This document shows positions 42,499 to 54,938 of a stretch of DNA of 64,000 bases, piece by piece; position 1 is the first letter of the stretch; each line of letters starts with the position of its first letter. The position numbers and the translations under genes are program-made. The notes under the pieces are model-generated. The model worked only from the letters and a program-made list of their open reading frames with translations. It did no database searches and had not been told where the DNA came from. Location: the NCBI GenBank assembly GCA_029582165.1, contig CM055875.1:6862001-6926000 (forward strand), written 5' to 3'. The DNA comes from Portulaca oleracea. Taxonomy: Eukaryota; Streptophyta; Magnoliopsida; Caryophyllales; Portulacaceae.

Positions 42499-43747
42499 TG
42501 TTCGGTTGTGGTAATTTGGGGTTTAAAAGTAAGGTTGTCGTATCCACAGGGATGGTGTGTTAGGTTATCAGGAAATTGGTTTGGAAGGGTTTTCAATATG
42601 CAGGAAGCAGTAAATAATTAAACTAACTAAACTAATCAAGATTGAAAGCAATAAAAACTGAGGAAAACAAGAACTTAAAGATGAACTAAACCTAATTTAA
42701 CAAGAAAGTAAATTTCTAACTAAGAAAGCTATTTAAAATAATTGAGAACAATGAATGTAAATACTAAACTAATTACTGAAATTAAAGGAGCGAAATTATA
42801 CCTAAGATGCATTGTTCTAACCTTGAATCTTGAAATCTTAAATCTTGAATCTTGAAATCTTGAATCTTTCTCCCAAACAAACAAGAAAGGCGTGATTTGG
42901 ATTACTAAGACTGCTCGAATCCTCACCTGAAGGGAGAATTCGAGGAACCTTAATCCTCCCCTTCACTAAAAATTGGATTTTTGTGGAACTAATACTAATG
43001 AAATTGATAGACAAGAACTGAAAGAAAACAAGAACTTGAAGAAAAGAATTGCATTGATCTTGGAAGAATTGAATTACAATCGAAAGTTTAAAGAATACTT
43101 AAAGAAAACAAAGAACTAAGCCATGGAATTAACCTAAGGAAAAGCTAGAAATAAAACTAAGCAAGACTAAGAAAAGATGCTAAAAACTTAGATATTCTCC
43201 CTCATATACACGGAGGCTATTTATAATGAGAGTAAAAAAAACTAACAAGGAAAGCGAAACCCTAGCGGCGCCAAAAATAAGCGGCGCATCAATAAATATC
43301 AGACGCTGGCCGGGCCAGATATTTTCTTTCCGGATGCACTTTCTGACTTGGGCGCTGGTGGTGGGCCTTGGAGACGCTGGTGGGGGGTGAAGGCTTACTA
43401 CCCCTAGTGGGGGGTGATTACCCCCTGGTGGGGGGTCTTCAAACTTAGTAGCGCTGGTGGGGGGTGAAGTAGTGCAATTAGGGGGTGAAGACTTAGTACC
43501 CCCTGGTGGGGAGTGATTACCCCCTGATGGGGGGTGTTTATGTGCTGCCTCCATTTCTTTTTCCTTACTTCAATTCCAATTCTCCAACTCTCTTGTTCAA
43601 TTTCTTCTCTTTTTCCTCATTTTCTTCATTTTTCTATGAATTTTCACGAAAATCTGTAAATCATGCTAATTTTCCAACCAAGTGAAGAAATTACCAGCAA
43701 AAATACTTAATTTACGGTCTTAATTCGGCTCAAAGTGAGACCGAACA
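42499..43747 (-). repeat. E 3' LTR
   Basis: Plus-strand start TGTTCGGTTGTGG, end GTGAGACCGAACA; the first seven bases are complementary to the last seven. TATA complement near 43218-43231. An array of CCCCCTGGTGGGGGG-type palindromes lies at 43374-43536. The 124-codon minus-strand frame over it (43554-43180) is a Pro/Gly/His-rich artefact of the array. Confidence 0.9.
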
Positions 43748-45951
43748 ACACTCCCACACAAAGATTTGCTCGCCCCGAGCAAACTAAAACAAAGAAAGTA
43801 AATAAACTAAACTATCCTAACTCACTTTGGTAGGAATCACGGTTGCATTTAGCGTATGCAACAAGCCCTTTAAACCCCTTGGCAGCCCAAGTGGACGAGG
43901 AAGGGCTCGTGAGGGTTTATAGCAACTATACCCACAAAAGCCGACAAAAAAAGTAGATTCAAATTAAAAAAGAAAAGACTCAAGAAAGAAACAGGAAAAA
44001 GAAGAAATAAAAGAGATAAAAGGGTTACAAATACAACGAATCACCCCCTCAGGCTAACCAATCAAACACATCAATCCATCAAGCAAATACCAAGATCAAT
44101 ATGGAAGAGAACAAAATCAGTGTAAAATAGATAGAATGAAGTTTTCGAAATTAAGTAGAGAGAACAAGTACTTTAGATGCGAAAAACCGCCAACAAACTT
44201 AAGATGAATGCAAATATGCGCGGTTGGTTATGGACGTAGGCCAGTCAAAAGAGCAATCACTTTAGAATAAAAATTAAACGCTCAAGCACTCAAATTTGAA
44301 TGTGCATGTGGGTTTTTTCTCATACTCAGACCAAAAGGAACATCCTACCATAGGCTTGGTAAGAATCTCACTCTCCACTGCTAGTATGCAAATACACAAA
44401 TGACAATCAAGAGGACTTTTACGGTTGTAACGAGGCTTAGATTAGGGGAAAGGAGTTGTAATATTTGGGTATAAGGAGTTAAAGAGCCACGCTTGGATTG
44501 ATTTTAACAAATATATTACTCTCAACTCACCTTCTTGCTTAATTTAAGCAAGGAACTCAATTCTCCCTCATTGATATCAAACACCTCATGAAATTTTCAG
44601 TCGGGTCAAAAGCTTTCAGAACTTTCAATTGAGTCTCCCTTAATCACCCTTTTTTTTTTGAATTCCTTTTTTTTCCATTTTTTTTCTACTTCTATTTCTG
44701 GTTGGTGATCAAGGGAGAAGAAACACGAATATATAAACTTAGCTTCGACCTCAATATATCAAAAGAACAACATAACCACTTTTCTAACTCATAATAATTG
44801 GGATATGTAATGTGTCCCAATTCAATTAAAATCAAAACTACACCCCCAGTATCTCAATTCCATTCACAGCAACACCGAACCAATTTTCGTTCCCGAAATA
44901 ATGAATTCTCACACATCCAAGCAAGGCAAAGAGTAGGAATTAATAAAGGTCATGAGTTGTATTGTCAGGGTTTCATCACAAAAAAAAAGGTAATCAAAGG
45001 CTAGGCGGGGCTAAAGAACGGTAATAATATTGTTAGGGAGGCTGATTGGCTATGTAATTTAATTAATAAAGAAAAGAATGCCTCAATCATATTGTCACAA
45101 TATGTAATGCAAAGATGCAGTTTCAAAAAAGATGCAAAACAAGTTCTAGAGGTGCAACTAGTGGTGGAGTCACTCAGGAAATAAAAGAATTGATAAAAAT
45201 GATCAATCCATAATTTTAGGCTATGTGGACTCACGGGATAAGGCTCAATCAACTAAACCTAGCCCAAAGATTTGTGGCACACATACTTACACTTACTAAG
45301 TTAGTCAAAGTAGTTAAACACAACTTTCATAACTTGACTCAAAATCAGAAGATTTGCAAATTCAGTTTCAAAAACTTTTAGGTTCTCAACCAAACTTTTC
45401 AAGGTAAAGCAAGACAAACTGAAAGTCTAATTGGTTTACAAATCATCACTGAAAGTGTTCCGGACAGACCAAACCTAAAATTTTAAAAATTTTGCCAAAA
45501 ACTAGTAAGACACTTGTGCCACCCCACTCCCACACAAAAACTCTACAATGTCCTCATTGTGAAGAAGGCGACACCACACAAAAAGAAAGAAAAAAAAACA
45601 AACAAACAAACAAAAGAAAAGGAAAAAAACTCAAGCCAGCATTCATGCCTCCCCCACTCCCACACAAAAAGGCTAACAATGTCCTCATTGTAATCAGAAA
45701 TAGAGATAGGCAAGCACACGAAAGGAAAGAAAAAGAAACACACCAAAAGAAAATATAAAGAAAAGAGGGAAAAGAAAGTCAACTCTTTAACTGTAATAAG
45801 TAGACAAAGAAAGATATTACCTTGATGGTTTCTTGCTAAAAGTTTCAATCTTTATCTCTTGACAAGGCAAAGTTGGGAGAAGCACTCAAGAAAAATCAAG
45901 AAAAGAAGGGTTAGATATACAATATATACAAGAATCTCAACTTACCTTCCT
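43748..45951 (-). other. E post-pol region and polypurine tract
   Basis: About 2.2 kb between integrase and the 3' LTR, where Athila elements can carry an env-like frame. None is present: only short frames, the longest 101 codons at 45848-45543, hydrophobic but low-complexity (poly-Phe/Leu from an A-rich plus strand). The polypurine tract (complement of TTTGTGTGGGAGTGT) lies at 43748-43762. Two further copies of the same purine motif next to ACAATGAGGACATTGT lie at about 45524-45560 and 45654-45690. Confidence 0.7.
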
Positions 45952-46557
45952 TCAAACACTAGGTGGGTCGTGGAATGTGACACATTCCACGTCAGCAGTA
46001 TCAGGAAACTCTAAGAAGGGCTTCAACCTGTGCCCATTCACTTTCCACACAGAATTGTTAGATGGGTCCTTGATCTCAACCACTCCTAAAGGGTATACCT
46101 GAGTCACAATAAAGAGTCCAGTCCACCTAGATCTCAACTTTCCAGCAAACAAGTGTAATCGGGAATCATAAAGGAGTACCTTTTGTCCCGGGAAGAAAGT
46201 CTTTCTATGAATGATCTTATCGTGTAAGATTTTAGACCTCTCCTTACTTAATCGCCCATTTTCATAGGCTTCTCTCCTTAAGTCCTCAAGCTCACAAAGT
46301 GTAAGTCTCCTCACCTCACTAGCTGCTGACAAATCAAGGTTAAGGGTTTTTAAAGCCCACCAGGCTCTATGTTCAAGTTCAACTTCAACTGGTAAGTGAC
46401 AGGGCTTCCCAAAAACAGCTCTATAGGGTGACATCCCAATGGGGGTTTTATAAGCCGTTCGGTAGGCCCACAAGGCATCAATCAACTTAACAGACCAGTC
46501 CTTCCTATTCCTAGACACAGTTTTCTCTAAGATCTGTTTAATTTTCCTATTGGAAAC
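45952..46557 (-). pseudogene. E integrase C-terminal part
   Basis: Frame 46518-45952 begins just beyond the stop that replaces the catalytic glutamate and reads [20 protein letters not shown] and [20 protein letters not shown]. The C-terminal domain [20 protein letters not shown] and [18 protein letters not shown] follow, ending VTFHDPPSV. All are typical of Athila-lineage polyproteins. In frame with the upstream part except for the stop. Confidence 0.88.
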
Positions 46558-47985
46558 TTATGCTTGACCATTAGACTGTGGATGGTAAGCAGTGATGAGC
46601 CTATGCTGCACTGAGTACCTCTTCAGTAAGGCCTCAAAGGATCTATTGTTGATGTGGGTTCCCTGATCACTAATAATGGCTCTAGGCATTCCAAATCTAG
46701 AAAAAATGTATTCCCTAAGGAACTTAGTCACTACCTGAGCATCATTTTTCCTAGTAGGGATAGCCTCTACCCACTTAGACACATAATCAACAGCAAGGAG
46801 AATATATTCATTCCCAAAAGAGTTAGGGAATGGTCCCATAAAATTAATACCCCATACATCAAACACATCAACAAAAATCTCAGGTTGTAAGGGCATCATA
46901 TCTCTCCTAGTAATCTTTCCCAAACTTTGGCACCTAAGGCACCTTTGGGCATAGTCATGAGCATCTCTAAAGATAATGGGCCAGTAAAACCCACTCTGTA
47001 AGACCTTGTAAGTTGTTTTCTTTCCACTATAATGTCCCCCACAAGGTTGGTCATGGCAAAAAGATAGGACATCCATAATGGATTCATCAGGAACACATCT
47101 CCTAAGTATCTGGTAAGGGAAATATTTAAACAAATAAGGATCATCCCATACAAAATTCTTCACAATGTAAAGAAACCTGTCCCTGTCATGCTTATTCCAA
47201 TCACTAGGCATCTCTCCAGTTACCTTAAAGTTCACAATATCAGCAAACCAAGGTTCCACTCCCACACTAAAGAGTTGCTCATCAGGAAATTGGGCAGCAA
47301 TAGGGGTGGTTTTCACAATATCAGGCACAATCCTAGAAAGGTGGTCAGCTACAGGATTCTCAGCTCCTTTCATGTCCCTAATCTCACAGTCAAACTCTTG
47401 CAACAACAAGACCCACCTAACTAGCCTAGGTTTGGAATCTTTCTTTTCCATCAGATACCTAATAGCTGAATGATCAGTATAAACTATGACTTTAGCACCA
47501 AGCAAGTAAGGTCTGAATTTCTCAAAGGCATACACAACAGCTAGAAATTCTTTTTCAATCACAGTGTAATTTAATTGAGCATCATTCAAGGTGTGGCTAG
47601 CATAATGAATAACTACAGGTTTCTTATCAATTCTCTGTCCTAGCACAACACCTACAGCATAATAAGATGCATCACACATAATCTCAAAAGGTTCTCCCCA
47701 AATGGGAGGTCTGAGAACAGGAGGGGAAATAAGGGCATCTTTAAGTTGATTAAAGGCCCTCATACAATCATCAGAAAAGGGAAAAGGTACCTCCTTAGCT
47801 AACAATAAAGATAAGGGCTTAGCAATTTTACTGAAGTCTTTTATGAATCGCCGGTAAAAACCGGCGTGTCCTAAGAATGAACGGACTTCCTTAACAGAGG
47901 TTGGAGGGGATAAATTCTTAACTAAGTCAATTTTAGCCTTATCTACTTCAATCCCATCCTTAGAAATCACATGCCCCCAAGACAA
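46558..47985 (-). pseudogene. E RNase H and integrase core
   Basis: 475 codons: end of RT ([15 protein letters not shown]), RNase H ([46 protein letters not shown]), HHCC zinc finger ([15 protein letters not shown] then CLRCQSLG) and integrase core. The first catalytic position reads GINFMGP, where the lineage has GIDFMGP (Asp to Asn). The second is ISDQGTH, and the frame stops at NGQA with TAA (46560-46558) exactly where the catalytic Glu should be. RNase H residues look intact. Confidence 0.9.
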
Positions 47986-49162
47986 TCCCCTTTTTAACCA
48001 TAAAGTGACACTTTTCCCTATTCAGTGTCAAATTCTTTTCCCGACATCGACTCAGCACACGATTCAGGTTAGCTAGGAAAGCATCAAAAGAGTTACCAAA
48101 CACAGAAAAATCATCCATAAAAATTTCCACACATTCCTCCACTAAGTCAGAAAATATCGAGATCATGCACCTTTGGAAGGTTGCAGGGGCATTACACAAG
48201 CGAAAAGGAATCCTTCGAAAAGCAAAGGTGCCAAAAGGACAAGTGAATGTGGTCTTTTCCTGGTCACGGGGGCAATAGAAACTTGGGTATAACCAGAATA
48301 ACCATCTAAAAAACAGTAATACTCATGCCCTGCAAGTTTTTTGAAGCATTTGATCCATGAAAGGGAGGGGAAAGTGGTCCTTCCTAGTGGCTTTGTTCAG
48401 TTTTCTATAATCAATGCAGACTCGCCAACCAGAAGGGACATGAGTAGGAACTAACTCTCCCTCTTCATTCTCAACTATAGTTAAACCAGCCTTCTTAGGG
48501 ACTACATGGATTGGACTTACCCACATACTATCAGAGATTGGGTAAATGATATCATGATCTAACCACTTAAGGATTTCTTTCTTGACTACATCTTTCATCT
48601 GTGGGTTAAGTCTCCTAAGGGGATCTCTGTGGGTAGCATTCTCATCTTCTAGGAAGATTCGATGCTGAACAATGGAAGGGCTAATCCCCTTAATGTCACC
48701 TAATGTCCACCCTAGGGCTCCCTTGTTCTGTCTAAGAATCTCAATTACTTGGTTTTCCTGGTCCTTACCTAAGTCAGAAGCAATGATTACTGAGTAGGTC
48801 TCACTAGAGCCAAGAAAAGCATATTTCAGCTCAGAAGGAAGGGGTTTCATCTCAAGTGTGGTGGATGAAGGTTGTTCGGGCTCAACTATCTCAGGTTTGG
48901 TTTGAGATGCAAATAAAGATTCATATAGCACATCGCCATCAAACACATCAGAATCACACAAAGAATTCAAATCATCAGGATTAATTCCTAGTGCAATCAA
49001 CTCATCAGCAAAAGATACATCAGCACAGTCAGGTTGCTCATTATCAACAAAATCACTTACCCAATTAAGGGTACTCTGCTCATGCTCAACAAAACCTAAG
49101 GGTGACTTTTGCAGGTTAAAAATATTCAATTCCATAGTTAAATTCCCAAAGGTCAGTTTCAT
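47960..49162 (-). pseudogene. E reverse transcriptase
   Basis: Frame 49162-48323 spans the PR-RT linker and the RT fingers (VVKKEILKWLDHDIIYPISD, WVSPIHVVPKKAG, WRVCIDYRKLNKATRKDHFP). A frameshift near 48323 affects the palm; frame 48199-47960 continues with LCNAPATFQRCM-like sequence and an intact FMDD catalytic box, then shifts again at a G/C run near 47990 into the RNase H frame. Two or three small indels separate it from a working RT. Confidence 0.9.
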
Positions 49163-49269
49163 TCTACCATCCTTACAGTTAATCCAGGCATTAGAAGTAG
49201 CAAGGAAAGGGCGGCCTAGAATAACAGGAATTTCATCTCTAGTACTCTGAACTCTAGCTGTTTCTAGTA

Positions 49270-49674
49270 CTAAAAGTCAACAGGAAACACAAATTCCCCA
49301 ACCTTAATCAGAACATCTTCCACTACCCCCTTAGGTACTCTAGTGGACCTGTCAGCCAATTGTAATACCATCCTAGTATGCTTTAGTTCACCTAATCCCA
49401 GCATCTCATACACATGTAAAGGCAACAGATTCACACTGGCTCCTAGGTCAAGCAATGCCCTTTCTATCAAACTATCACCTATGGTAATAGAGATAGTGGG
49501 GCATCCAGGGTCTTTGTACTTAATAGGCATTTGGTTCGATAGAATAGAACTCACATTCGTGGCTAGGAAAGCCTTCTTGGGCACCTGGGTGGCCCTCTTG
49601 GTAGTAGAAAGCTCCTTAAGGAAGCGGGCATATGGAGGGATCTGCTGAATAGCATCCAAAAGAGGGATGTTCAC
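49270..49674 (-). pseudogene. E aspartic protease
   Basis: Frame of 134 codons: FLKELSTTKRATQVPKKAFL, then LLDLGASVNLLPLHVYEMLG with the active-site form D-L-G-A-S usual in Athila/Tat, and VLQLADRSTRVPKGVVEDVL, the conserved flap and core. It ends at a stop just before the I-L-G-R-P-F-L segment, which is out of frame at about 49190-49230. Confidence 0.88.
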
Positions 49675-49723
49675 CTTAACTTGAGAAAAAGTCTCCCTAA
49701 TTTTGTCTAGAAATTTTTGGTCC

Positions 49724-51458
49724 TTACTCCCCTTTAACCTCTGTGGATAAGGTGGGGGGGTGTTTGTAGGCCCCTTGAGATGGTGGACTAGTCAAAGGGT
49801 TGGTTTTAGACACGGTTTTGGTGTGAGGAGGCTCAACTGTAGCAGTTGGCCTCGCTCCATCTAACTCATCATCAACAGGCTCATCAACATATTCATCAGT
49901 CACAGTCTTTTCATTACACACATCAGAAGATTTTAGTTGCACTTTATTATCTATCTCTTTCCCAGAACGAAGAGTAATAACAACATTCAGACATCTAACC
50001 TAACTAGGGTCAATAGATGATGAACCTGAAGCTTGCCTATTAGGGTTTGCCTCAGGCTGCGCAGGAAAAGATCCTTTATCTCTATTAGTTAGCATCATTT
50101 GAGTGAATTGATCATTCATTTGTTTTAACACTTTCTCAATATCACTCTTCATGGATTCCTTAACTTCTCTCAGGCCATTCTTTAATTCCCTAATTTCTCT
50201 CTCATTCCTATCCTCATTAGTGTACCCTGGTGGAGGTCGGGTTTGGGCAATCTGGGGTTGGATAGGTGGCCCTCTAGGAGCTTGATAAGCTGCCTGGGGT
50301 GGTGGTCGATTCTGAGGGGGAGGATTTCCTTGGAAACCCCCTCCCTGACTAGGTGGTCTCAACACATTCTGATTCTCGGGGCCATAAGAGAGTAAGGGGT
50401 GCTTGCGCATCCCCTGATGCTGGTAGGGTTGGTACTGGTCAGGCCTATAGTTATGATGCATAGCATTCACATTTTCAGTACTGGCAGCCAATTGTTGAAT
50501 ATAAATAGGACAGGTAGAATAAACATGGTCAACACCTTGGCATACGGCACATGACACAGATGGTGGGGGCACAAAAGTAGTAGTCTGGTCATAAGAGTTA
50601 ATCTGAGCACAGGTTTTACGTTGTGAAACAGCTAATTGTTGTTGAGCTAAGGTTTTAATCATATTTTCAAGAGAAGCAAACCTTGCCTCACAACTTGTAC
50701 TCTCACTCACAGCGTGTACACCCCCTAGCATTAGACAATTGAGCACCTAAGGACTCATCTCTAGTGGTTCCCCATTGCATTGTCCTTTCGGACATGCTCT
50801 CTAAGAACTCACAGGCCTCATCAGTAGTTTTGTCCATGAAACCCCCCTGACATATTGACTCTAGAGTGACTCTGGTGTCATGGTCAACACCCTCGTACAC
50901 AATTTGACACAGTCGTACCAAGTCAAGACCATGATGAGGGAATTGGGACAGCAAGTTTTTGAAACGTTCAAAAGCTTTCCAGTAAGGCTCTCCTACGTCC
51001 TGTCTAAATTTTAAAATCGAATTCCTCAGTTGAGTAGCTAAGGAGGTTGGAAAAAACCTTTTCATGAAAACTTTTAGAAAACTGTCCCAAGAATTAATGG
51101 ACTGAGGTTTGATGTTGTACATCCACCGCTTAGCGGTGTCCCTCATAGCGAAAGGTAAGTACTTTAAAAGCACATAGTCTAATGGGACTCCTGGTGGAGT
51201 TATCATGCTAATATATTCTTTGTACTCTGCAGTCCATATCAGTGCTAACCCAGTTCCCGTGAACAGTGGTAGGTTCTGGGTGTAGTGCTGCCTAGGGTCA
51301 AAGGTCACTCCTGTAGGCAGGTTGGGAAGTACAAAACATGATGGTGGTGGGTCATAAGATAGGCATAACTGGTTATAAAGGGTTGCCCTAGGTGGAGGTG
51401 GTTGTGCTTCTCCAGACATCTTTGGTGATTCTACCGAGGGTTCCTCCTTCCTAACCAA
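49724..51458 (-). pseudogene. E gag, in three frames
   Basis: Frame 51458-50703 holds the gag domain (LPNLPTGVTFDPRQHY, YLPFAMRDTAKRWMYN, VFMKRFFPTSLATQLRNSIL, ICQGGFMDKTTDEACEFLE). A frameshift near 50720 leads to 50746-50000 with a CCHC knuckle CAVCQGVDHVYSTC, a Pro/Gln-rich stretch and a helical EREIRELKNGLREVKESM region. A third frame (49942-49724) continues the acidic/proline linker to PR. The start codon at 51458 could be preceded by in-frame sequence; leader length is about 190 bp. Confidence 0.87.
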
Positions 51459-51646
51459 TCTTTGACTACCAGGACTACGAACCCAAACCTCAAGTTGATG
51501 TACTTTCCATTTTTTCCTTGAAGTCTCAATTTTTTTATTTTTTTCAGTTTTATAGATTTTGTTTTTAGGTTTTTGTTTTTGAACTAATTTAAGAAAGCAG
51601 TTAAACTATTCACAAACAAACCAATAACCTAATCTACCAAATAACG

Positions 51647-51667
51647 CCATCCCCGGCAACGGCGACA
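51647..51667 (-). promoter_or_regulatory. E primer-binding site (tRNA-Asp)
   Basis: In the element's sense TGTCGCCGTTGCCGGGGATG, one mismatch from the tRNA-Asp-complementary TGGCGCCGTTGCCGGGGA of Athila elements, one base from the 5' LTR. Confidence 0.88.
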
Positions 51668-51668
51668 T

Positions 51669-52917
51669 TGTTCGGTTGTGGTAATTTGGGGTTTAAAAGT
51701 AAGGTTGTCGTATCCACAGGGATGGTGTGTTAGGTTATCAGGAAATTGGTTTGGAAGGGTTTCCAATATGCAGGAAGCAGTAAATAATTAAACTAACTAA
51801 ACTAATCAAGATTGAAAGCAATAAAAACTGAGAAAAACAAGAACTGAAAGATGAACTAAACCTAATTTATCAAGAAAGTAAATTTCTAACTAAGAAAGCT
51901 ATTTAAAATAATTAAGAACGATGAATGTAAATACTAAACTAATTACTGAAATTAAAGGAACAAAATTATACCTAAGATGCATTGTTCTAACCTTGAATCT
52001 TGAAATCTTAAATCTTGAATCTTGAAATCTTGAATCTTTCTCCCGAACAAACAAGAAAGGTGTGATTTGGATTACTAAGACTGCTCGAATCCTCACCTGA
52101 AGGGAGAATTCGAGAAACCTTAATCCTCCTCTTCACTAAAAATTGGATTTTTGTGGAACTAATACTAATGAAATTGAAAGACAAGAACCGAATGAAAACA
52201 AGAACTTGAAGAAAAGAATTGCATTGATCTTGGAAGAATTGAATTACAATCGAAAGTTTAAAGAATACTTTAAGAAAACTAAGAACTAAGCCATGGAATT
52301 AAACCTAAGGAAAAGCTAGAAATAAAACTAAGCAAGACTAAGAAAAGATGCTAAAAACTAAGATATTCTCCCTCATATACACGGAGGCTATTTATAATGA
52401 GAGTAAAAAAACGAACAAGGAAAGCGAAACCCTAGCGGCGCCAAAAATAAGCGGCGCATCAATAAATATCATACGCTGGTCGGGCCTGATATTTTCTTTC
52501 CGGATGCACTTTCTGACTTGGGCGCTGGTAGTGGGCCTTGGAGACGCTGGTGGGGGGTGAAGGCTTACTACCCCTAGTGGGGGGTGATTACCCCGTGGTG
52601 GGGGGTCTTCAAACTTAGTAGCGCTGGTGGGGGGTGAAGTAGTGCGATTAGGGGGTGAAGACTTAGTACCCCCTGGTGTGGGGTGATTACCCCCTGATGG
52701 GGGGTGTTTATGTGTTGCCTCCATTTCTTTTTCCTTACTTCAATTCCAATTCTCCAATTCTCTTGTTCAATTTCTTCTCCTTTTCCTCATTTTCTTCATT
52801 TTTCTATGAATTTCCACGAAAATCTGTAAATCATGCTAATTTTCCAACCAAGTGAAGAAATTACCAGCAAAAATACTTAATTTATGGTCTTAATGCGGCT
52901 CAAAGTGAGACCGAACA
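51669..52917 (-). repeat. E 5' LTR
   Basis: 1249 bp, same length as the 3' LTR. TATA complement near 52389-52401; palindrome array about 52546-52705. Confidence 0.9.
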
Positions 52918-52922
52918 CTTGT

Positions 52923-53257
52923 GTAATCGATTCCTAGACGGACTTAGGATCGATTGAGATTAAACACCAAAGGTTGAATTTGGTGTGTGTTGTTATTCAT
53001 AAAACAAGAAGCGTCCTCTGCAAGGCGCTCAGTTCTGTATAGAACCTAAGGACATTTATCTCAGGTTGTATTACTTCATTCTGTTTCAATATAATAAAGG
53101 AAGTTGTTCAGTATACGCTTATTGTCCTTTATCTTATTCCTGCCTTATATTGAATCTTAATCTAGCTAGATTAAGAACCTAACGTCCTTACGAGTGATTA
53201 TTTGTGCAGAAATTTTCATAACCCTATTCACCCCTCCCCCCCTCTAGGGTTCTTTCA
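52923..53257 (+). repeat. D 5' LTR, terminal part
   Basis: Resumes GTAATCGATTCCTAGACGG after the E target duplication and ends CTCTAGGGTTCTTTCA. It matches 56098-56432. Confidence 0.88.
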
Positions 53258-53259
53258 AT

Positions 53260-53272
53260 TGGTATCAGAGCC
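53260..53272 (+). promoter_or_regulatory. D primer-binding site
   Basis: TGGTATCAGAGCC two bases after the LTR, complementary to initiator tRNA-Met. Confidence 0.9.
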
Positions 53273-53317
53273 TGGTCCACTGAAGATTCGGAGACTAACC
53301 ACTCAATGGTAAAGATC

Positions 53318-54938
53318 ATGGCTGGGATCGAAGATGGTGATATAGGGCAAGGACGTTGCTTAAACAGTCCTCTTTTATTCAGAGGATCAAACTTTGCACA
53401 CTGGAAGAAGCGTATGAGGACATTCATCATGGATCAAGACTATGACCTTTTGGAAAAAAATTGAGAATGGAGACTTTGTCCCCATGATCACTGTTAGAGA
53501 AATTACGAAACCCAAAGATAGATCCAAGTATTCTGCCAAAGAAGCAGAAAAGGCTTATAAAAATGTTAAAGCATTACATATCCTTTACTGTGGACTTGAT
53601 TCTAATGAGTTTGAATTTATCTCTGGTTGTGATACAGCTAAACAGGTGTGGGATACCTTAGTGACCACATATGAAGGAACGAGCCAAGATCAAAGAATAA
53701 GGCGTGACAATTATGTCAAACACTATGAATCCTTGAAAAAGAAGAATGGAGAATCCGTCAAGGACATGTACAAACGATTCACTGTCATAGTCAATAATAT
53801 CAAGTCCTTGGGGAAAAACCTACTCCAATGAAGAAAAAGTTCACAAGGTCTTCAGATGTCTTCCAAGAAAGAAATGGGAATCAAAGGTCACTGTAATAGA
53901 GGAAGTTCACGATATGGAAACTCTCCAATTAGATGACCTCATTGGAAAACTTCTTCCTCACGAATTACATCTCCAGGAAAAGCAAAATGAAAAAGAAGAA
54001 GTAGCCCGTAAGGACATCTATGATCCTAACGACAGTGACAAGGACTAGATCTTGGCCTTGATGGCCAAGGAATTCAAGCAACTGTGCAAGAAAAGTCATA
54101 CCTCCAGAGGACCTTCATCCAAACATATCAACCAAAGAGGTAGACTCATCAAATAATAGAACTAACTCACTCTCTTTTTTTTTTTTTTTGTGGTAACCCA
54201 GATCACTTGATCAAGGATTGTCCCTACCACAGAAAGAACAAAGAAAAGAGAAATCACACGGCCTTGATGGCCACTTGGAGTGATGATGAGGAAACTACTA
54301 GTCATTACATCATGAGAAAAAACACCAACGACACAGAGGAAGTTGGTGCAACCAATGATGACTATACGGACAGTGACAAGGATGAATCATGGGAGGTAAT
54401 ATTTGATGATCTCCTCACTTATCCTAAAAAGTACTTGGGAGAATGCCTTTTAAAGTTTGCAGGACGGGAGACCAAGCATTTAAATGAGATTAGGTCACTC
54501 AAAGAAACCAACAAAGGCATGAAAGAGTCCAATGAGAAATTGGAGAAATTATGTGAAGGGCTTACCTCCAGGGTCGACATTCTCAAAGTTGAAATACTAG
54601 AACTCAAGGCCAACCTTAATGATTGTCACAAGTCTTTGGCTAAGGCAACCAAGCAACAAGAAAACCTTGGAAAGTGGCATAACAGTTCATCCCCTGTTAA
54701 GGAGGGAAACTGTCGTCAAGGACATTCTGTCTCGCAAGGACCAGCCATTAGAACCAGGCACCAAGGACGACACAAGGACCTTAATGAGCAGTACCAAGGC
54801 CACAAATTTCACTCATGGCACCAAGAACGACACAATTATCTTGGGACAAGATATCAAGGTCAATCATCTCTTCCCAAAAGCAAATATGGTAAATCTCACT
54901 ACTTCAACCATTATCGTTCTAAAATTGTACAAGTTTAG
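53318..54938 (+). pseudogene. D copia gag (UBN2-type), broken
   Basis: The ATG at 53318 starts MAGIEDGDIGQG; the frame shifts at a T run near 53443, and 53442-53831 reads KIENGDFVPMI, VWDTLVTTYEGTSQDQRI and SVKDMYKRFTVIVNNIKSLG, the copia gag domain. After further shifts a knuckle remnant GNPDHLIKDCPYHRK follows a 13-base T run (about 54177-54189) that has erased its first cysteines. Frame 54207-54938 then gives an acidic segment and a coiled coil (about 54480-54660), as in SIRE-like gags. No protease follows. Confidence 0.85.

Larger units (their letters stand above)
42499..52917 (-). mobile_element. E: Athila-like Ty3/gypsy element, 10.4 kb
   Basis: Minus strand; LTRs of 1249 bp (5' 51669-52917, 3' 42499-43747), target duplication CTTGT at 42494-42498 and 52918-52922. 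The primer-binding site is complementary to tRNA-Asp, a hallmark of Athila/Tat elements. The order is gag, PR, RT, RH, IN. It is the most complete element here but has several frameshifts and dead integrase residues. The two LTRs show roughly 40 differences by eye, about 97 percent identity. Confidence 0.92.

Noticed and set aside
43180..43554. 124-codon Pro/Gly/His-rich frame in the E LTR
   Set aside because: It is produced by the CCCCC/GGGGG palindrome array and recurs, altered, in the other LTR.
45543..45848. Hydrophobic 101-codon frame as a possible env-like protein of E
   Set aside because: The hydrophobicity comes from an A-rich, low-complexity plus strand; there is no signal peptide pattern or ordered membrane segments.
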